Part shown: positions 1-13,017 of the stretch, piece by piece
Layout of the letters: the number at the start of each line of letters is the position of its first letter
Numbering within the stretch: the first letter of the stretch is position 1
Origin: Gonium pectorale
Lineage: Eukaryota; Chlorophyta; Chlorophyceae; Chlamydomonadales; Volvocaceae
Reading direction: 5' to 3'
Assembly: GCA_001584585.1 (NCBI GenBank)
Contig: LSYV01000006.1
Coordinates: 2,483,653 to 2,547,652, forward strand
DNA: 64,000 bases
Notes under the pieces: generated by a model
What the model was told of the DNA's origin: nothing
The model's database searches: none
What the model saw: the letters and a program-made list of their open reading frames with translations, nothing else
Program-made: the position numbers and the translations under genes

Positions 1-2074
1 CAGACCCATTGACTCTGTCATGCAGCATTGCAGTACGGGTGTTGCTGTTGGTTGGACGGCGGCGTGCGCGCAGCGGTGTTGTGATCTGGTGCATTGCGGG
101 CGATATTCGCCCGTCGGGTCCTTTGCCCGTGGCGATGGCGTCTGGCGTTTGCGGTGACCCTTACTCGTGCTCGACAAGCCGCCGCCCGCCGCCCGTGGGC
201 GCAGGAGTTTCCCGTGCAGGCTTACGTGGCTCCTACCTAGGATTAAACCAAATGATGCGTGAGCGGCACCGCTTAGGCCATGCGCTGCTACGTGAACACC
301 ATGGTGCAGGTGCGTGGCAGCGAGGGCCGCGGACTGGTTTCGCGCGCATGGCTGTGTAGGGCTTTTATGGCGACTGTGGTTGCCTCGTACGCCCTTGTGT
401 GTCGGGCAGACCGCAGATGCGAGCTGCTCGTGTTGTCTACCGTGTTGCGTTGGCCATTGCCAGTCGTGTTGAGGCAGGCAGCCAGTGCCGACCATGGATG
501 ACGTGACTTGCGTTTCTGCGCTAGCCCTGGGATGGCTGCCTGGGTGCCGCCTGCTGCAGGCAATCCCACTGAACGCATGAGAGGCGGCGCACCGCGCACT
601 AGGGCCTGTTTGGTCGTGGTGCCGCATCAGCTTCACCCAGATCGCTTTGACCGCCATTCATGGATAGCTGTTGATCATAGAAGGGCGCTTTTGATGTGCA
701 TGCGCATTAGGCGCAACATGGAAGGGGGTCGCGACCTCTGGACATGAGTTCAATCTAAGCGTCCGTGGCATTGGCCAGTGAGGGAGTCGAGTGCAACTCA
801 AGCCTTGCATATTCATGGATTTCCCCTAAGCTAGGAGCTGCGCTGGCTGCAGGGGCTATTCTACTGTCAAAACTTTGGGAGTCAACAGCCGTCGTTGTAC
901 TTTTAGGGCCGCCAATGTGGCCTGGATACTGCCCAGATGCTAGAGCGCCCTGTGACGGCAGGGCCTGGGATCTGGCCGATGTTGCCCTCTGTAAGGCCTC
1001 GTGCGTTGCAGCACCCGTGTTGTGTCTCTTACAGAAGAGCCTCGTATGCGATGGCGCCATACCAGCTTTCAACCCGGTCGCCGAACACGGTGATTACAAT
1101 GCGGGCAGTGAGAAGCACAGCTAACCGTAGTAACCGACAAGCAGCAGAGTGCGCGTGTGCTGGGTTGGGAACCACTCGTTCCTACGGCCTCTCAACACCT
1201 CAAGATCAACCGCGGCGTTGTACTTGGGTACCCAGAAACCGTATGACTAACTACATATGAGGTACGAAGATGAATCCGCGTCGCGATCCCCGACGTCAAC
1301 GTCTCCGGCGTTGCCCTCCTAAGCCGCTCTACGCCTGAACTCGGATGCAACGCTGCGGGGCTGGGGAGGGCGCGGCGTGTACGCACATAGGCTGCGCGCC
1401 AGCGCACGTCTCTCACTATCAGAACTCTACTGCAGTTCATCGAGTGCTGAGCACTACCTGAGCGCGACCGGAGTATGGTAACTGGTGCGCAACGTCGTCC
1501 ACAGCGCTAGTCTACACCGCACACCCGGTGCCATCGGCCCGTCCAACAGCCATTCCACTCCACAGGGCAGCGTGTGCGCGCACCCGGCAATGATGTCATG
1601 AGGGCACAACAGCGGTACCGGTACCGTACGACATCAGACGGATTCCCTATGCTTGCCCTGGAGCAGCGCCGTACATACCGCACTCAAACGTCCACGCGGG
1701 TCCATGCACGGGCGATCCGAGTGCAGCATCACCTATACGGCAATCGCCTGGCCTTCCGGTCAGGCCGGCCCCAATAGCTCGCTTTTCAAGTACCCGACCC
1801 CCGGAACGCCCTTCCTTTTCCCTCTCTCAACACTCCACCATTCCACTACTGAATCGCCCGGCATCAACGCTCGTTGCTCTGCGTCTATCCCAGTTTCCCG
1901 GGCAGGCTGCTCGTGTCAGCTGGCATCGCTCGGGCGACAGCCGCTGCCGACGACACCTCATCCGCCGCATACGCATGCTGTGTCACACCACACCACACCG
2001 CACACTGTGTCACTACCTAGCCTCGCAAAGGCCCAGCGGGCGAAAGGCCGACCGGGTGCCGTCCCCCGCAGATC
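1..2074. other. 3' flank of the F-box/LRR gene; no supported gene
   Basis: I see no convincing coding exon on either strand. The open frames are short, lack the GC-rich third positions of the neighbouring exons and do not join by splice phase. Part of this stretch must be the 3' untranslated region of the minus-strand F-box/LRR gene, which stops at 2075. A minus-strand TGTAA poly(A)-type signal (TTACA on the plus strand) lies at 1029-1033 and would give a 3' UTR of about 1 kb, which is common in volvocine algae. That assignment is only a candidate. Confidence 0.5.
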
Positions 2075-5000
2075 CTAGACCGGGGAGATCTCCAGGAAGG
2101 GCAGGTGGCGCAGCGCCTGCAGGTGGTCCAGCCGCGGCAGCAGCGTGCGGCAGCAGGGCAGCGACAGCAGCGACAGCCGCTGCAGGCCCGTCAGCGCAGG
2201 CAGCTGCTGGCACAGCAGCTGGTTAGAGTCCTGCAGGGCAAGGGGAGGCGACGAGGAGGGCCAGCGGCCGTCGGCGAACGGGTGGGCAGTAAAGGCTGGC
2301 TGAAGAGACGGGAGGTGACGGCGTTGGCGATGCACCTGAGGTGCACGAGGCTGGCAGTGCAGGCACGCACGCTGGCTGGGGGCTCGGACAGCCGCTGGTG
2401 CCAGGAGGTGCCGCGCATGGGCTGGCAGCGACCCGGACCCGGCCCGACCCGGACCCGCCTCACCTGCTCCGCAGGCATCCCCGGCGCGCGGCGCCTTGCG
2501 CCCAGCGGCTCCGGCACGTTCCACCTGCGTCATCACACACCACAACCGCTGTTGGCACCGCAGCCTTATCGCAACCGCCAGCGATTTGCAACCCCATCAG
2601 GCCAGGGCCCCAACCAACACGCCAGGGCATTACCCACTGACGCGATCGAACCTTAGCTCTTGCAGCGCCGTCAGTCGGGCTACGCGGCTGATGCCCTCCG
2701 CGAAGGCGTTGCGGACGGTGCGGCACTCCAGGTCCGCTGAGTCCAGGTCCACAATCTGCATAACCGCATTGGCAGGCACAGTCACAAGAGCCTGTCAGCA
2801 ACACGCGCGTTGGTCCAGGAGCGGCCTTTCAACGGCGATGAGGGACGATCAAGGCAATTATGGAGCCGTTGAGCAGATCCGGACTGGTGCCGACAAGCCA
2901 GGACCTGAAACCAGGAAAAAGAGGCAGTCAGCTCCAGCTGAGGGCCGGGAGGCGCGGGAGGCCGCCTCCCCTGGACCCACCAGCTGGCGGAGCCCGTCCA
3001 GGTGCTCCAGGGCGACCAGGTCAGCAGGGCGCACGTGGCGCGGCCGTAGCAGCTGCAGCTCGCCCAGGTAGGGCGTGTGCGCCAGCAGCGCCTGCAGCGC
3101 GCCGTCGGGCAGGCCCAGCCTGCAGCGGCGGGACCCAAGCGGCGTTCGCAGCGACCGGGGCAGGACGAGGGGAAGGGGAAGGGCACTCATGGGGTACACT
3201 AGTGGGGCCAGGCACACAATGGCAGCAAATGTCACACCGCCGGTTCGGAGGAAAGCGTGTTTAAGCTTCACTCGGCCCGGGCCTCGTCATCGCCTCAACC
3301 TTCATTGCAATACCCCAGCACATCACGCTACACACGCGGAGCCACCTCGCTTGCTTTGTTTGCGTTCCCTTTCTCACGCACGCCGCCCCCCCTTTCTCAC
3401 CCGTCCGTAAGCGTCAGCCGCTGCAGCGTCGTCCAGAGCGGCCCCGCAGCCGCGCGGCTGCCGCCCGGGCCCGCCGGGTCCGGCGCCGTCACTGCCAGCG
3501 ACACCGCCCCGCCCAGATCCAGGCTCTCCAGCGCGGGAGGTAGCACCGACAGCTCCACCCAGCCCCGGCCCTCGCCGTCGCTGCCGCCAGCAGTTGCGGC
3601 CGCTACGGACGGCCCCGCCGTCGCTATGCCACAGCACGAGCACGGCTGCGCCGCGTCGGCGACGCCGCCGCCGCCCCCCGGAACCGCCTCCACATCGTTG
3701 GCCCAGCGGAGGCTCAGCCGGCGCAGGCGCGGCAGCGCCCCGGCCAGCAGCGCCACCACGTCCGGCGGCGTACGGACGTAGTGTAGGCTCAGCGCCTCCA
3801 GGCGCGACCCATGGGTCGTGAGCGCCGCCAGGTCGGGCCGCGTCAGGCTGAGGATGGAGCGCCGCAGCCGCAGCCGGTCCCGCGTCAGCACCTCCAGCGC
3901 CTCCGCCGCGGGGGCCACCAGGTAATGGGGACGGATGCCGGCGGCGTGGAGCGCAACAATCTGATGGGGCGGAATGTGGGGGTGGCCCAACAGCAGGTGG
4001 TAGGGCGGCTGGTGGGGATGGGGGAAGGGCTGGTGTTGATGGGCGAAGGGCAGCGGAGGCTGCGGCCCCGCCGCTGGTGGCGGTGGCAGCAGTACCTGTT
4101 GTGGTGGCAGCGGCGCCATCGCCGCCCCTTCATCGACGTCCATGCGCCCAGCGCCGCTGCCGACTGCCAGCGTTGCCGCTGCCGCCGCCTCCGCAGTCTG
4201 GTCCTCCGCGTGCAACCCTCCTCCCTCCGCATCCCCAAGAAAGCTCCCGAACATGCGCCGCCACACGCCGCCGCCGCCGCGACGGCCGCCACCTGTGCGG
4301 GCGCCGGAGCGCACCGCGCCCGGCACTGGCCCCGCAGCAGCCGGGCCGGCGGCCTGCATGCCGCTGCCTGCGGGGCCCGCTGTCTCCGACCCGTCGCCAC
4401 CCGACCCGGCCGCAGCTCCCTCGCTGCTGGTCCTAGCCTCGTAGCCCGTCGACACCGAAGCCGGCTGTGGGTGTTGCTGCGGCAGAGGCAGTGCGGGCTC
4501 CGCTCCTAAGTCCCGCTCCGACGCTGACGCACGAGCGTCTCTGGCACCACGGCCGCGGCCGGCAACCCCTCCGCCACGCCCGCCACGCCCGCCGCGCCTT
4601 CCTCCGCCCCCGCCTCCAGCTGCGCCTCCGTCGTGGCCCGCCGCTCCCCATCCGCCACCGATGCCAGCGGCCGCACCGCCGCCCATGCCAAGCCCCAGCC
4701 CCGCAGGGGGGTAATGGAAAGGGCCCATGCCCGGAGGCCCCCACTCGTCATCCAAGTCCTCCGAGGCGTCATCCATGAGTGGCATCCCCATCTCAATGAG
4801 CGCGGCAGGGCCTGGGCCGCCTCCCGGGCCGCCTCCGTGCATGCCCATCGCGTTAGCCAGCAGCGCCCCCACCGGCCAGTCGGGGGCGTCATCCAAGTCG
4901 CCTGGCGCCGGACCCGGGACTGGGGCCGCCTCGGCGTCCGGCCCCTCCCACTGCGCCGCTGCCAGCGCCAGCGCCGCCGCGAGCTCCTCTACCTCAGGGC

Positions 5001-8000
5001 TCGGGGGCATCCCCATCGGCCCCGGCGCCGCCTGTGACGAAGGCGTCACCCGCTGCGCCGCCGGAGTCGCTGCCACTGCAGCTGACGTTGCCACCTCCGC
5101 CTCGACTGCCGTTGCCACTGCGGCTGGCAGTAGCGCCGAGGCCGCTGCCGCTTCCGGGGCCGTTGCTGCGGCTGTTGCCGCCGCTGTCGGTGCCGCTGGC
5201 GCCCCCACTGCCGGGGCCGTGCCCGCCGCCGCCGCCGCCGCCGGTGTCGCTGCCGCGTTGCCTGCCGGCCGCTGCGGCGGTGCGCGACCGCTTCCCGTGA
5301 AGGGCAGCCGGAAGCACCACCCGGAACCAGATGGCTCAGTTTCAGCCACATGCGCACCCTCACCCTGCGCAGGCCCCTGTGCCGGTGTCTGCCACGCGGG
5401 TCGCTGCTGCGGCTGGCCTGCCGGGGCCTGAGCTGCAGGCGCCTGCGCGGCGCCGGCCCCAGGCTGCCGTTCCCGTGCCTCCAGCTGGTAGCCTCCATGC
5501 AACGCGGCACTGCACCCCGCGCTGGCCGCTCCGGACGAAGCGGTCGTCGGCGCCAGGTGTCGCCACCTGCCCCCCGCGCTCGGCCCCTCCGCATGCTGCT
5601 GCTGCTGCTGCTGTTCATCGCGGCTGGCAAGGGCCGCCAGCCCCGCGGCCCGCCGCGCCGCCGCCCCCACCGGCTGCAGCGCACCCCGGATGTGCAGCTC
5701 ACGCAAGCTGGTGAGCCGCCGCAGCGCCTCCAGACCCAACCCGGGGGCGCCGGCCTCGGGGCCACCGTCCCAGTGCCCCGCCGGGCCTCCGTCGCCCACG
5801 TCGTCGTCCGCATCGTCCAGCAGGCGGCGTTCCAGGTCGAGGTCGCCGCCGGGGCCGCCTCCGCCACCCCTAAAGGCGTCGCCAAGGCGTCGGAGCGGTC
5901 CCAACGGCGGCCCGCCGCCGGAGCGCGCTGCCGCCATCCACTCTATCATCGCCCGCCGGCGGCGGTGCATCAGCCCCATCTCCATCTCCATGCGCCGCTG
6001 TTGCACAGCCAGCAAAGCGCGCATGCGCGCCTCCGCCCGCATTGCCGCCGCCGCGCCTCCCTGCTGTCCCGCCGCTGCCGCATTGACGGCGGCGACGCCG
6101 TCGCGATTGCGGTCGCTGCCGCTGCCGCCGCTAAGAGACAGCGAAAGGCCCAGCACCTCCAGGCTCTCCAGCTGCCCCACCGACAGCATGTGCGCGGGCG
6201 TGAGTGCGCGGTGGGAGAAGAACAGCGTCCGCAGCCGGGGCCTCAACGGCATCAGCGCAGCCAGCAGCTCCGGGGGCGAGTCGCGCGATGCGCCGCTGAT
6301 GTGCAGGTGAAGCGCGGGCCGGCCGGGGCCCACCGGCGGCCCACGCTGGACGGGTCCGCGCTGGCCGGTCCCGCCTGCCCTGGCTGCAGGGCCCAGCGCG
6401 GCCGCTGGCTCTTGCGCGAGCGCCTCCAGCACCCGGCACGCGCGCATGCTGGGGTCCCAGCCCGGGTCCTCGCGCCGCACACGGCCTGTGGCGGCAGCGG
6501 CAGGGAGGGCGGGAGCGGAGGGGACCAGGGCAAGAGAGGGAGGGCGGTCCAGTTGTGGGGATCCGGGGCCAGCGAGGGGAGGAGATCCGCGGCCAGGCAA
6601 GGAAACGCAGGTGCTGTGGGCGGTAAGGGGAGTCTGGAAACGAAGTCAGGAGAGCGGTCAGGGGGAGAGCGGTCCAGCCGTGGCAGCTGCGGCCGTGGTG
6701 GCTGTCGAGGCTTCCAACGGGATGCCGTGTGAATCACGACGCGCCCTCGTGGCACTTGCATGTTACATGGAGCGCAATGACGGTCCGCCCCAGCCCGTCC
6801 TCTGCCGCCAGCACCCATCCCCGCGACACCGTCCCGTCGGCCCCGCCCTGATCCCCGCCCCACCGGCCGCCAGCCGCCATCCACCACACCGCTGCCATCT
6901 TCCAGACCGCAAGCCGCCGCCCGCTCACCGTCCTGTACCGCGCAGTGCAGCTCCGTGAGCCCGGTGGCTGCCTGCAGCAGGCTGACCACCGCCGCCTCGC
7001 TGAGCGGCACCCGGCGGCAGTGTAGGCACTGCAGGCGCGGCAGGGACGCCAGCAGGTCGCGCAGGCAGCGGGGGACCAGCTCCGTGGAGGCCGAGCCTGC
7101 GTCCAGTAGCGACATCTGGGGTAGCGGGCGGGCGGGCAGGCAGGCGGGCGGGCAGGCGGGGGAGAGTGGGACGCGCAGAGGCAGAAGAGAAGCCTGGCGG
7201 AGGTCGAGGCGGGGGCAGGGGCAGGGGAGGACCACGAACTGGAAAGGGGGGCGGTTGCGCGGTGCAGCGCGCACAGCAGACACTGATGCGCGCGCGATAA
7301 GATCCGGCGCCCGATCCGCCCCTATCCGGTGCTGCGCTGAAGTATGACAGCATTACCGAGCCCCCATCTCCCGCTGCCCCGCGCCCCAACCATCACCCGC
7401 ACCAGAGTAGCGGCATCGTTGGCCTGGGCGTCCGAGTCGAACTCCAGGTGACGCAGCCCCGGAGAGCCATCGCCCACGAGCTCGGCTTGACGGCAACCCT
7501 TGGCGTCGCCGCCCCCGCCCCCGCGGCGGCGCCTGCGCCGCCCGGCGGCCCCGGCGCCTGCGCTGCTCGGCCCATGCCCCGCCACTGCATCCTCCATCTC
7601 CACGTCGCCGTCGGCGGCGCTGCCGTCGCTGTCGCCGTTCTCCGTGACCTCCTCAGCCCCCTCCTCGGCGAACAGGTTTTGCAGCTCCTGCAGGTCCAGG
7701 GCCGGGTGAGCCCCCTCCATGAGGTGCGCCATGTGATGCTTCCACCCATCCACCAGCGCACCCCCGCCTCCGCCGCCGCCTGCACCGCCGGCAGCGGCCG
7801 CTGCAGCGGCACCCAGCCCCTGCACGCCGGCCACAGCGCCACCACCTCCGCCACCACCGCCACCTCCGCCAACTCCAATCATGTCCACGTCCTCGGCCAT
7901 GTCAGCGCCACCGCCGCCGCCGCCGCCATGCCCCTGCCCAAATCCCATCCCGCCATCCGGCTCCTGCCCTTGCCCATGTCCGTGCCCGGGGCCGTCGCCC

Positions 8001-9782
8001 CCCTGCCGCGGCGCCGGCGGCGGGGGCGGCGGCTGGCCACTGCAGATGGCCCGCTGCGAGGCTGCGAGCAGGTCCAGGAAGCTGTTGGTGACGGGGCATG
8101 ACGGAGACAGCGGGGAGCGGCGGCTGCGGACGCAGAGCTTTGTGAGCTGGGGGCACCTGCGGACGACACCGACGGGGTGGAGGTGGCGCGGGCGTGTGAC
8201 AAACAGCATGTGTTACATGGCGCCTAATGGGGGGGGGCCAATCGAGGCGCTCCACGGCATGCGCGGAGGTGGAGACACTGTAGGGGGGAGGGGGGCAGAC
8301 GTGAGTAGGCCGGTACTAGCCGCAGCAGCACGCTTGCTAGCTGCGTGAGAGGCAGGTGGTGGTGTGGACCGCTGTTAGGAAGCGCAAGAAACAAGGGCAC
8401 ACGGGGCATGGCCGCTCGGTCCACCTCCGTTGCCGTGGCCCGCGGGTTCTGGGCCCGCTTTCACCGCTCGGCCCGCCCGCCGCCCGCCCACCACCACCAC
8501 CCACTCACCACCACCGACCACCCACCCACCCACCGCACGGACGCNNNNNNNNNNNNNNNNNNNNCCACCCACCCACCCACCGCAGGGCCGCATGCAGCGC
8601 CATCGAGGCATCGCAGCCTTCCGTCGTGAGCGCCTGCAGGGCCGCCGAATTCGGGTCAGGTCGGAATCTGGGACCTGGCGACGAGTGCTAGGAGCCCAGC
8701 CACTGTGCGCTGACGGCACGAAGCCGTAGTACGGCGGAACCCGCCCGTCATCGACGCCCCTTTACAAACTACCAGCGGCCTGCGGGCCCCGGCTCCTTTC
8801 GCCTCCCGGCGCTTGCCCGCCTTCGCCCTCTGCCCAACTCCACCGACGTCGTTCCCTCCCAGTCATACCCGCAGGCGCTGCAGCTCCGATAGCCCCGCGA
8901 GCGTCTCGGCGCTCAGCCCGGGCCCGAACATGCCCTGACCCGTGGGTCGCAGCGCCACCAGGCTGATCTCCCGCAGCCTGCTCCACCAGTTGAGGTCGCG
9001 AAACATGGCGACGCATGCGTCGCGGGAGGCCCTGCTGCTGAGGACCACCGTCAGGTGGCTCACCACGGGACACAGCGTGTAGAGCGTGCCGCGAAGGTAG
9101 TCCCAGTGGAAGCGTGCCACGGGGCCGCGAACGCGCCACTCCTACGGTTTGAACAGATATAGGTATGTGGGGAGGGGAAGGGCGCCAGCGAGAGGACGAC
9201 GGGGCAAAAGTGTGGCAGTGCTGTCCTCGGTTTGAACGGCGCCGCCGCTACTCCGTGAACGGTAGCGGAAACGCACCAGTCGCGCCCGTATCACCCAGCT
9301 ACGCGCATGGCATAGCTCGAAAGGGAGGCGCCGGCTAGGTGACCGGGCAGCCTGTGCTGGTAGCCGCGGCCAGCCCCGCCTGCCCCCCACCTCCCCACCT
9401 CGGCGTGCTGTGTCACCACCTTGCTCCATTGTCGGCATGCCAAGCGGAGCGACGCGACGGTTGACGGGTCGTCTGTATGGCTCACAATAAGGTGCAAAAC
9501 CAGCGCCGGAAGTGTGGACCAGTCACATCGGGTGCCATCAGCCCCATCGTCAACAGCCTGTACAAACCGACAATTTAATGAGGTGCTGTGTTAGAATTTA
9601 CGTGCTGTCCCGAGGCGAACCAGGGGCCCACATTCGGGTCTCGGACTTCCGGAAGTCCCTCGGGCATGCACACCACGCTTCACGGTATTTAGATTCATGG
9701 GTGTGAATGCACGACAAGCCTAGCCGCGTCCACGTAGGAGTGGACGGGGTTGGAACAGCCGCGAACGTACCGGGTAAGACAT
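2075..9782 (-). CDS. F-box and leucine-rich-repeat protein with a giant low-complexity insertion
   Basis: Phase-consistent minus-strand exons: 9782-9771 (ATG; encodes MSYP), 9557-9399, 9141-8869, 8633-8581, 8156-7397, 7115-6929, 6485-3401, 3119-2981, 2755-2642, 2230-2075 (stop TAG). They sum to 4,938 nt, 1,645 aa. The N-terminus reads like an F-box: Trp followed by LPALVLHLIV, then RLACRQWSKVV (residues about 18-52). Later exons carry leucine-rich-repeat phrases such as LSELQRLR, CPQLTKL, LPRLQCL, LESLEVLGL, LPRLRRLSL and LTGLQRLSLLSLP. F-box/LRR proteins are usually substrate receptors of SCF ubiquitin ligases, the LRR binding the target; that role is inferred here. Exon 7 (3,085 nt) holds about 800 residues of Ala/Gly/Pro/His/Gln-rich sequence between repeats. 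The exon at 2755-2642 needs a weaker donor (GTCAGT). A 20-base N gap and CCACCC repeats sit beside the donor of the 53-nt exon. The family call is firm; individual borders are less so. Confidence 0.8.
8545..8564. other. 20-base assembly gap in a CCAC/CCACCC-rich intron
   Basis: A run of 20 N is flanked by CCACC/CCCA microsatellite sequence on both sides (8491-8544 and 8565-8583). It lies in the intron just downstream (minus strand) of the 53-nt exon of the F-box/LRR gene, so the repeat length is unknown but no exon appears to be lost. Confidence 0.9.
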
Positions 9783-10189
9783 TTCGATACGTCGCTATGA
9801 TTCCCTTCCCCGGATAGGGCCAAGCCCAAGCCAAACGGAACCGTTTGGCTTAGGGCGAGACGCCAGCCGACAGCTTGAACACTCGTCCTCCTTGCTCGCT
9901 GCTTGCGAATTGCTCTATTTTACACTTGCGGGAAAATTGCTTGCTGTTCTGGCCCCAGGCACGTGCGATCCAAGAACGGCCAAGATAGGACGGCCAACAC
10001 AGAGGCAGGCGGTCTTAAATTCATGTTTTAATACAGTATGCAGTTTAACAATTCGTTCACATCGCTCAACCACCTGCCTCTGCTCACTCGTTTCTGGGTG
10101 GTTGTGGGTGTGGGCTTACAGGGGCCCATTTAGTGCTGTGAAGTGGCAGCAAGAAAGAGCGTTGTTTCCAGGTACTGACGGTATTGGAG
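9783..10189. promoter_or_regulatory. Divergent promoter region between the F-box/LRR gene and pinin
   Basis: This 407-base interval separates two start codons pointing away from each other (9782 minus, 10190 plus), so it must hold both 5' UTRs and both promoters unless an upstream non-coding exon exists. It is less GC-rich than the flanking exons. I see no clear TATA box. The most distinctive element is the palindrome at 9825-9856, listed separately. Confidence 0.55.
9825..9856. repeat. Inverted repeat with 11-bp perfect arms
   Basis: Arms aagccaaacgg (9828-9838) and ccgtttggctt (9841-9851) are perfect reverse complements around a 2-base centre. They extend outward by ccc (9825-9827) pairing with ggg (9853-9855) after a one-base bulge. 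The element lies 43-74 bases upstream of the F-box/LRR start codon, in the probable 5' UTR or core promoter. It could be an RNA hairpin in the 5' UTR or a site for a dimeric DNA-binding protein. Confidence 0.8.
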
Positions 10190-13017
10190 ATGGCGCCACT
10201 GGACCCCGCATCAATAGAGCGGGAGCTAGAAGCTCTACGTCGGCAGCGCTTTGAGGTGCGAGCTTACTTGCACCAGTCTTTACATGTGACTCGCAGAACG
10301 AACGGCCCGCCACTGCACGCTCGCCGTCTCACAGCTGATCCCAGACACCCGGTTGATGTCCGTTCTCTCCACCAACGCCCCCGTGTCGCGCCGGGCCCTA
10401 ATCCTCAGGCAAGCCAGCGTGTTCGCGCCTCGCGACAGCCGCCAGCCGGTCCAGGGCCACAGTCTCGAAATGCTGTCCCGGAGCCTGCCGGTGGGCGGGC
10501 CTCGGGTCCCAGTGGCCGCTTTGAGCGCGGCTACGGCGGCCCGCCCTCAGCCCGTGGCGATGGCCCCCGGAGTGGAATCTTTCGGGAGGGGCCGCTTGCA
10601 GGTCGCCTAGGTGGCGGTCTGGCCCCGCGAGAGCCCCCTGGGCAAGCCTTCGGCCGCGGTGCTGGAGAGGGTTTCCGCCCTGCCCGAGGCGCAGCAGGTG
10701 ACGCGCCAGCCGCAGCCCCTCCCGCCCGGCGCAGGGCGGTTATGTCCATGGTTGTCAGCGACCGGGAAACACAGCGAGGCAGGCCGGAGGGTGAGGATCA
10801 AGACCGGGGACGGGTGCAGGCAGATGATGCTCGCCAGCACGAGCACAGCCGCAGCCGGAGCCGGAGCCCCGTCCGCGATGGCGATCAGGTTGGAGATAGG
10901 CGTCCCCGGAGCGATGGCCCGGGGGAGGTCGACCGCGAGCGCCGTTGGGACCGCCGTGAGGAGGGGCACGACAACCTCGACCATGCCGGTCGCGGCCGCA
11001 AGCGCCCCGCTCCGGCGCCCGCGCCGCCGCCTCCTGCCCCCACCGGGGCCACTGCTGCGGATGACCCAGATAGCCGGAAGCGTGCACGGCGGCTGTTGGG
11101 CCGGGCGCTGCTGGGCACTCTACAGAAGTTCCGCCAGGAAGATGCGCAGTTTCAGGTGCGGGCGTATAGGGCCACGTGGGGGTTGGCATCCTCCGGTTCC
11201 GCCTTAATTGCCGCGTCCATGATGCTTGACGACGGATGTGGACGCGGCCCTGCAGCTCTCCTACTGGCTTAGCATGGGCGCGAATGACGCGCCTCTGTTG
11301 CGCAACGCCCCGTCATGGTCTCTATGCCCTGGTGCATTGGCGTACATTGTACACGGCATGTTTGTTTTGTTCCGACTACTTTCCAGCGAGACCAACCCGT
11401 TTCCTGCCGCGGCTCTGCAGGCTTCGGATGCAGCCGCGCGGCGTGCTGAGTTGGCGCGGAAGGCTGAGGAGAAGGCAGCTGCGGAGAGCGAGCGTTTGCG
11501 CCGGGCCGCGGCTGAGGAGCGGGCTCGCAAGCGGCAGGAGGAGCTGGAGGCCCTCATGGACCTCAACCTCGCCACAGACATAAAGGTGCGAGGACACTTG
11601 GCCACGTGGCGATAGAACTTGGTCAAGCTGGGGAAGAGAGTGGCAGCCTTCTGGTCACATGGGCGTACGCTAGCAAGTTGCTGGCCCTCCTGAACGCATA
11701 TGTGTTGTTGTGCGACTCTGCTGGGTCCGCAGGTCCTGGAGCTGTTGTATGCCAAGAAGCTGGCGCGCCGCCGCGCCCTGGGCTGCTTCCTGCGCGCCGA
11801 CGGCGTGCCGGCTCTCTCTGGCGGCAAGCCCTCCACCGGAAGGCCCGCCGCACCCGTGTACTGGCTGCCTGTCAAGCACAACGAGGGGACGCTGGCCGTT
11901 AAGGAGCGGCAGCAGCGGGAGCTCAAGGACTGGGAGGTCAGCGGCATTTCCGTCGTCCTCGACCGCGCTGCTCGTTCATTGTAACCGTTACAGCTCGTCC
12001 CTGGTTTTGATATGCTCGCGTAGCCGACAGCTTTGCGGCTGTCATTGTACCCGCAGTGCGGCCCACCGTACCGACTGGTCATCAGCCGTACCCGTCCTTG
12101 GCTGTTGGCTGCTGCTGCGCAGGAGGCCGTCATGGCAGAGTTGGAGCTGGAAAAGGATGGGCTGCGGCAGCGGGCGCAGGCGCGGCGCGACGGTATAGCC
12201 GAGCGGCGGCAGCGCGCTGCGGAGGCACGGGCGGCTGGGCGGTTGGTAGGCGGCGGCGCGGCGGAGGAGCAGGAGGCAGCGGAGGATCATGAGGCGCTGG
12301 AGGGTAAGCGGCATGGGCAATGGTTTGCCGACACTGCAGGAGTGGTTGCTACATTTGCTCCTCGCACGAAGCGGTCACAGGCTACGAAGCGACGCGCAGA
12401 GTTTCTTCGCCATAGCTGCGCGAAGGCACTCTGTTTCCAAGGGTTTGACCGTGATCATGACTCTCCAAGGCCGCTGTGTTTGCACTGCCTACGCAGCTGT
12501 GGAATTTGACGCCCACCATGAAGATCACGGCCTGGACGCGGAGGTGGACGCAGCCCTGCAGGAGGCAGTCGAAGCGGAGGCGGGCGAGCGGCAGAACGGT
12601 CCGGCAGGCGAGGCGGCTAGCGGGGACGCAATGGAGCCGGCGGATGAGGCGCAGCCGGGCGATGGCATGAAAGATGGTTAGTGCGTCTGCGCTGCCTTAC
12701 GGGAAGCCTCCATTTGCCAACTGGGGCACAGAAGCTGGTTCTCGCTTTGCTACTCTTTAGGGCAGATTGGGAAGTTGCCAGCCGGGTAACAACGCCTCCT
12801 GTCGTATTGCAGTCGTGCATGATACGACTGTCGCCGTGCTTTTGCCTTGCTTCGACTCTAGTGCTGCGCCTTGCTTGTGCGTTTCGCCTCTCGAGGGATG
12901 GCCCTTGCAGCTGAACAGTCTGCCTGCCATGTCCACACCCTGTCAGGCGCCCACGTGGAGGCGATGGACACAGAAGCAACGCCGGCAGGCAACGTCCCAG
13001 ACGTTGACGGGCACTAG
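10190..13017 (+). CDS. PNN: Pinin-family RS-rich splicing factor
   Basis: Exons: 10190-11155, 11421-11585, 11733-11936, 12123-12303, 12497-12676, 12947-13017 (stop TAG). Read through, they give 588 aa. A further intron, 10256-10408 (donor GTGCGA, acceptor ccctaatcctcag), keeps phase and would give 537 aa; I favour it because the donor matches the gene's other introns. The N-terminus (ASIERELEALRRQRFE) is a short coiled coil as in pinin. An Arg/Gly/Ser-rich part with HSRSRSRSP follows, then the pinin/SDK/memA block: RKRARRLLGRALLGTLQKFRQEDAQFQ, an Ala/Glu/Arg coiled coil (ASDAAARRAELARKAEEK...), and KPSTGRPAAPVYWLPVKHNE. The C-terminus is acidic. Pinin associates with the exon junction complex and SR proteins in nuclear speckles and affects alternative splicing; that is family knowledge. 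If the last donor (GTTAGT at 12677) is not used, the protein stops at 12681 instead. Confidence 0.88.
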
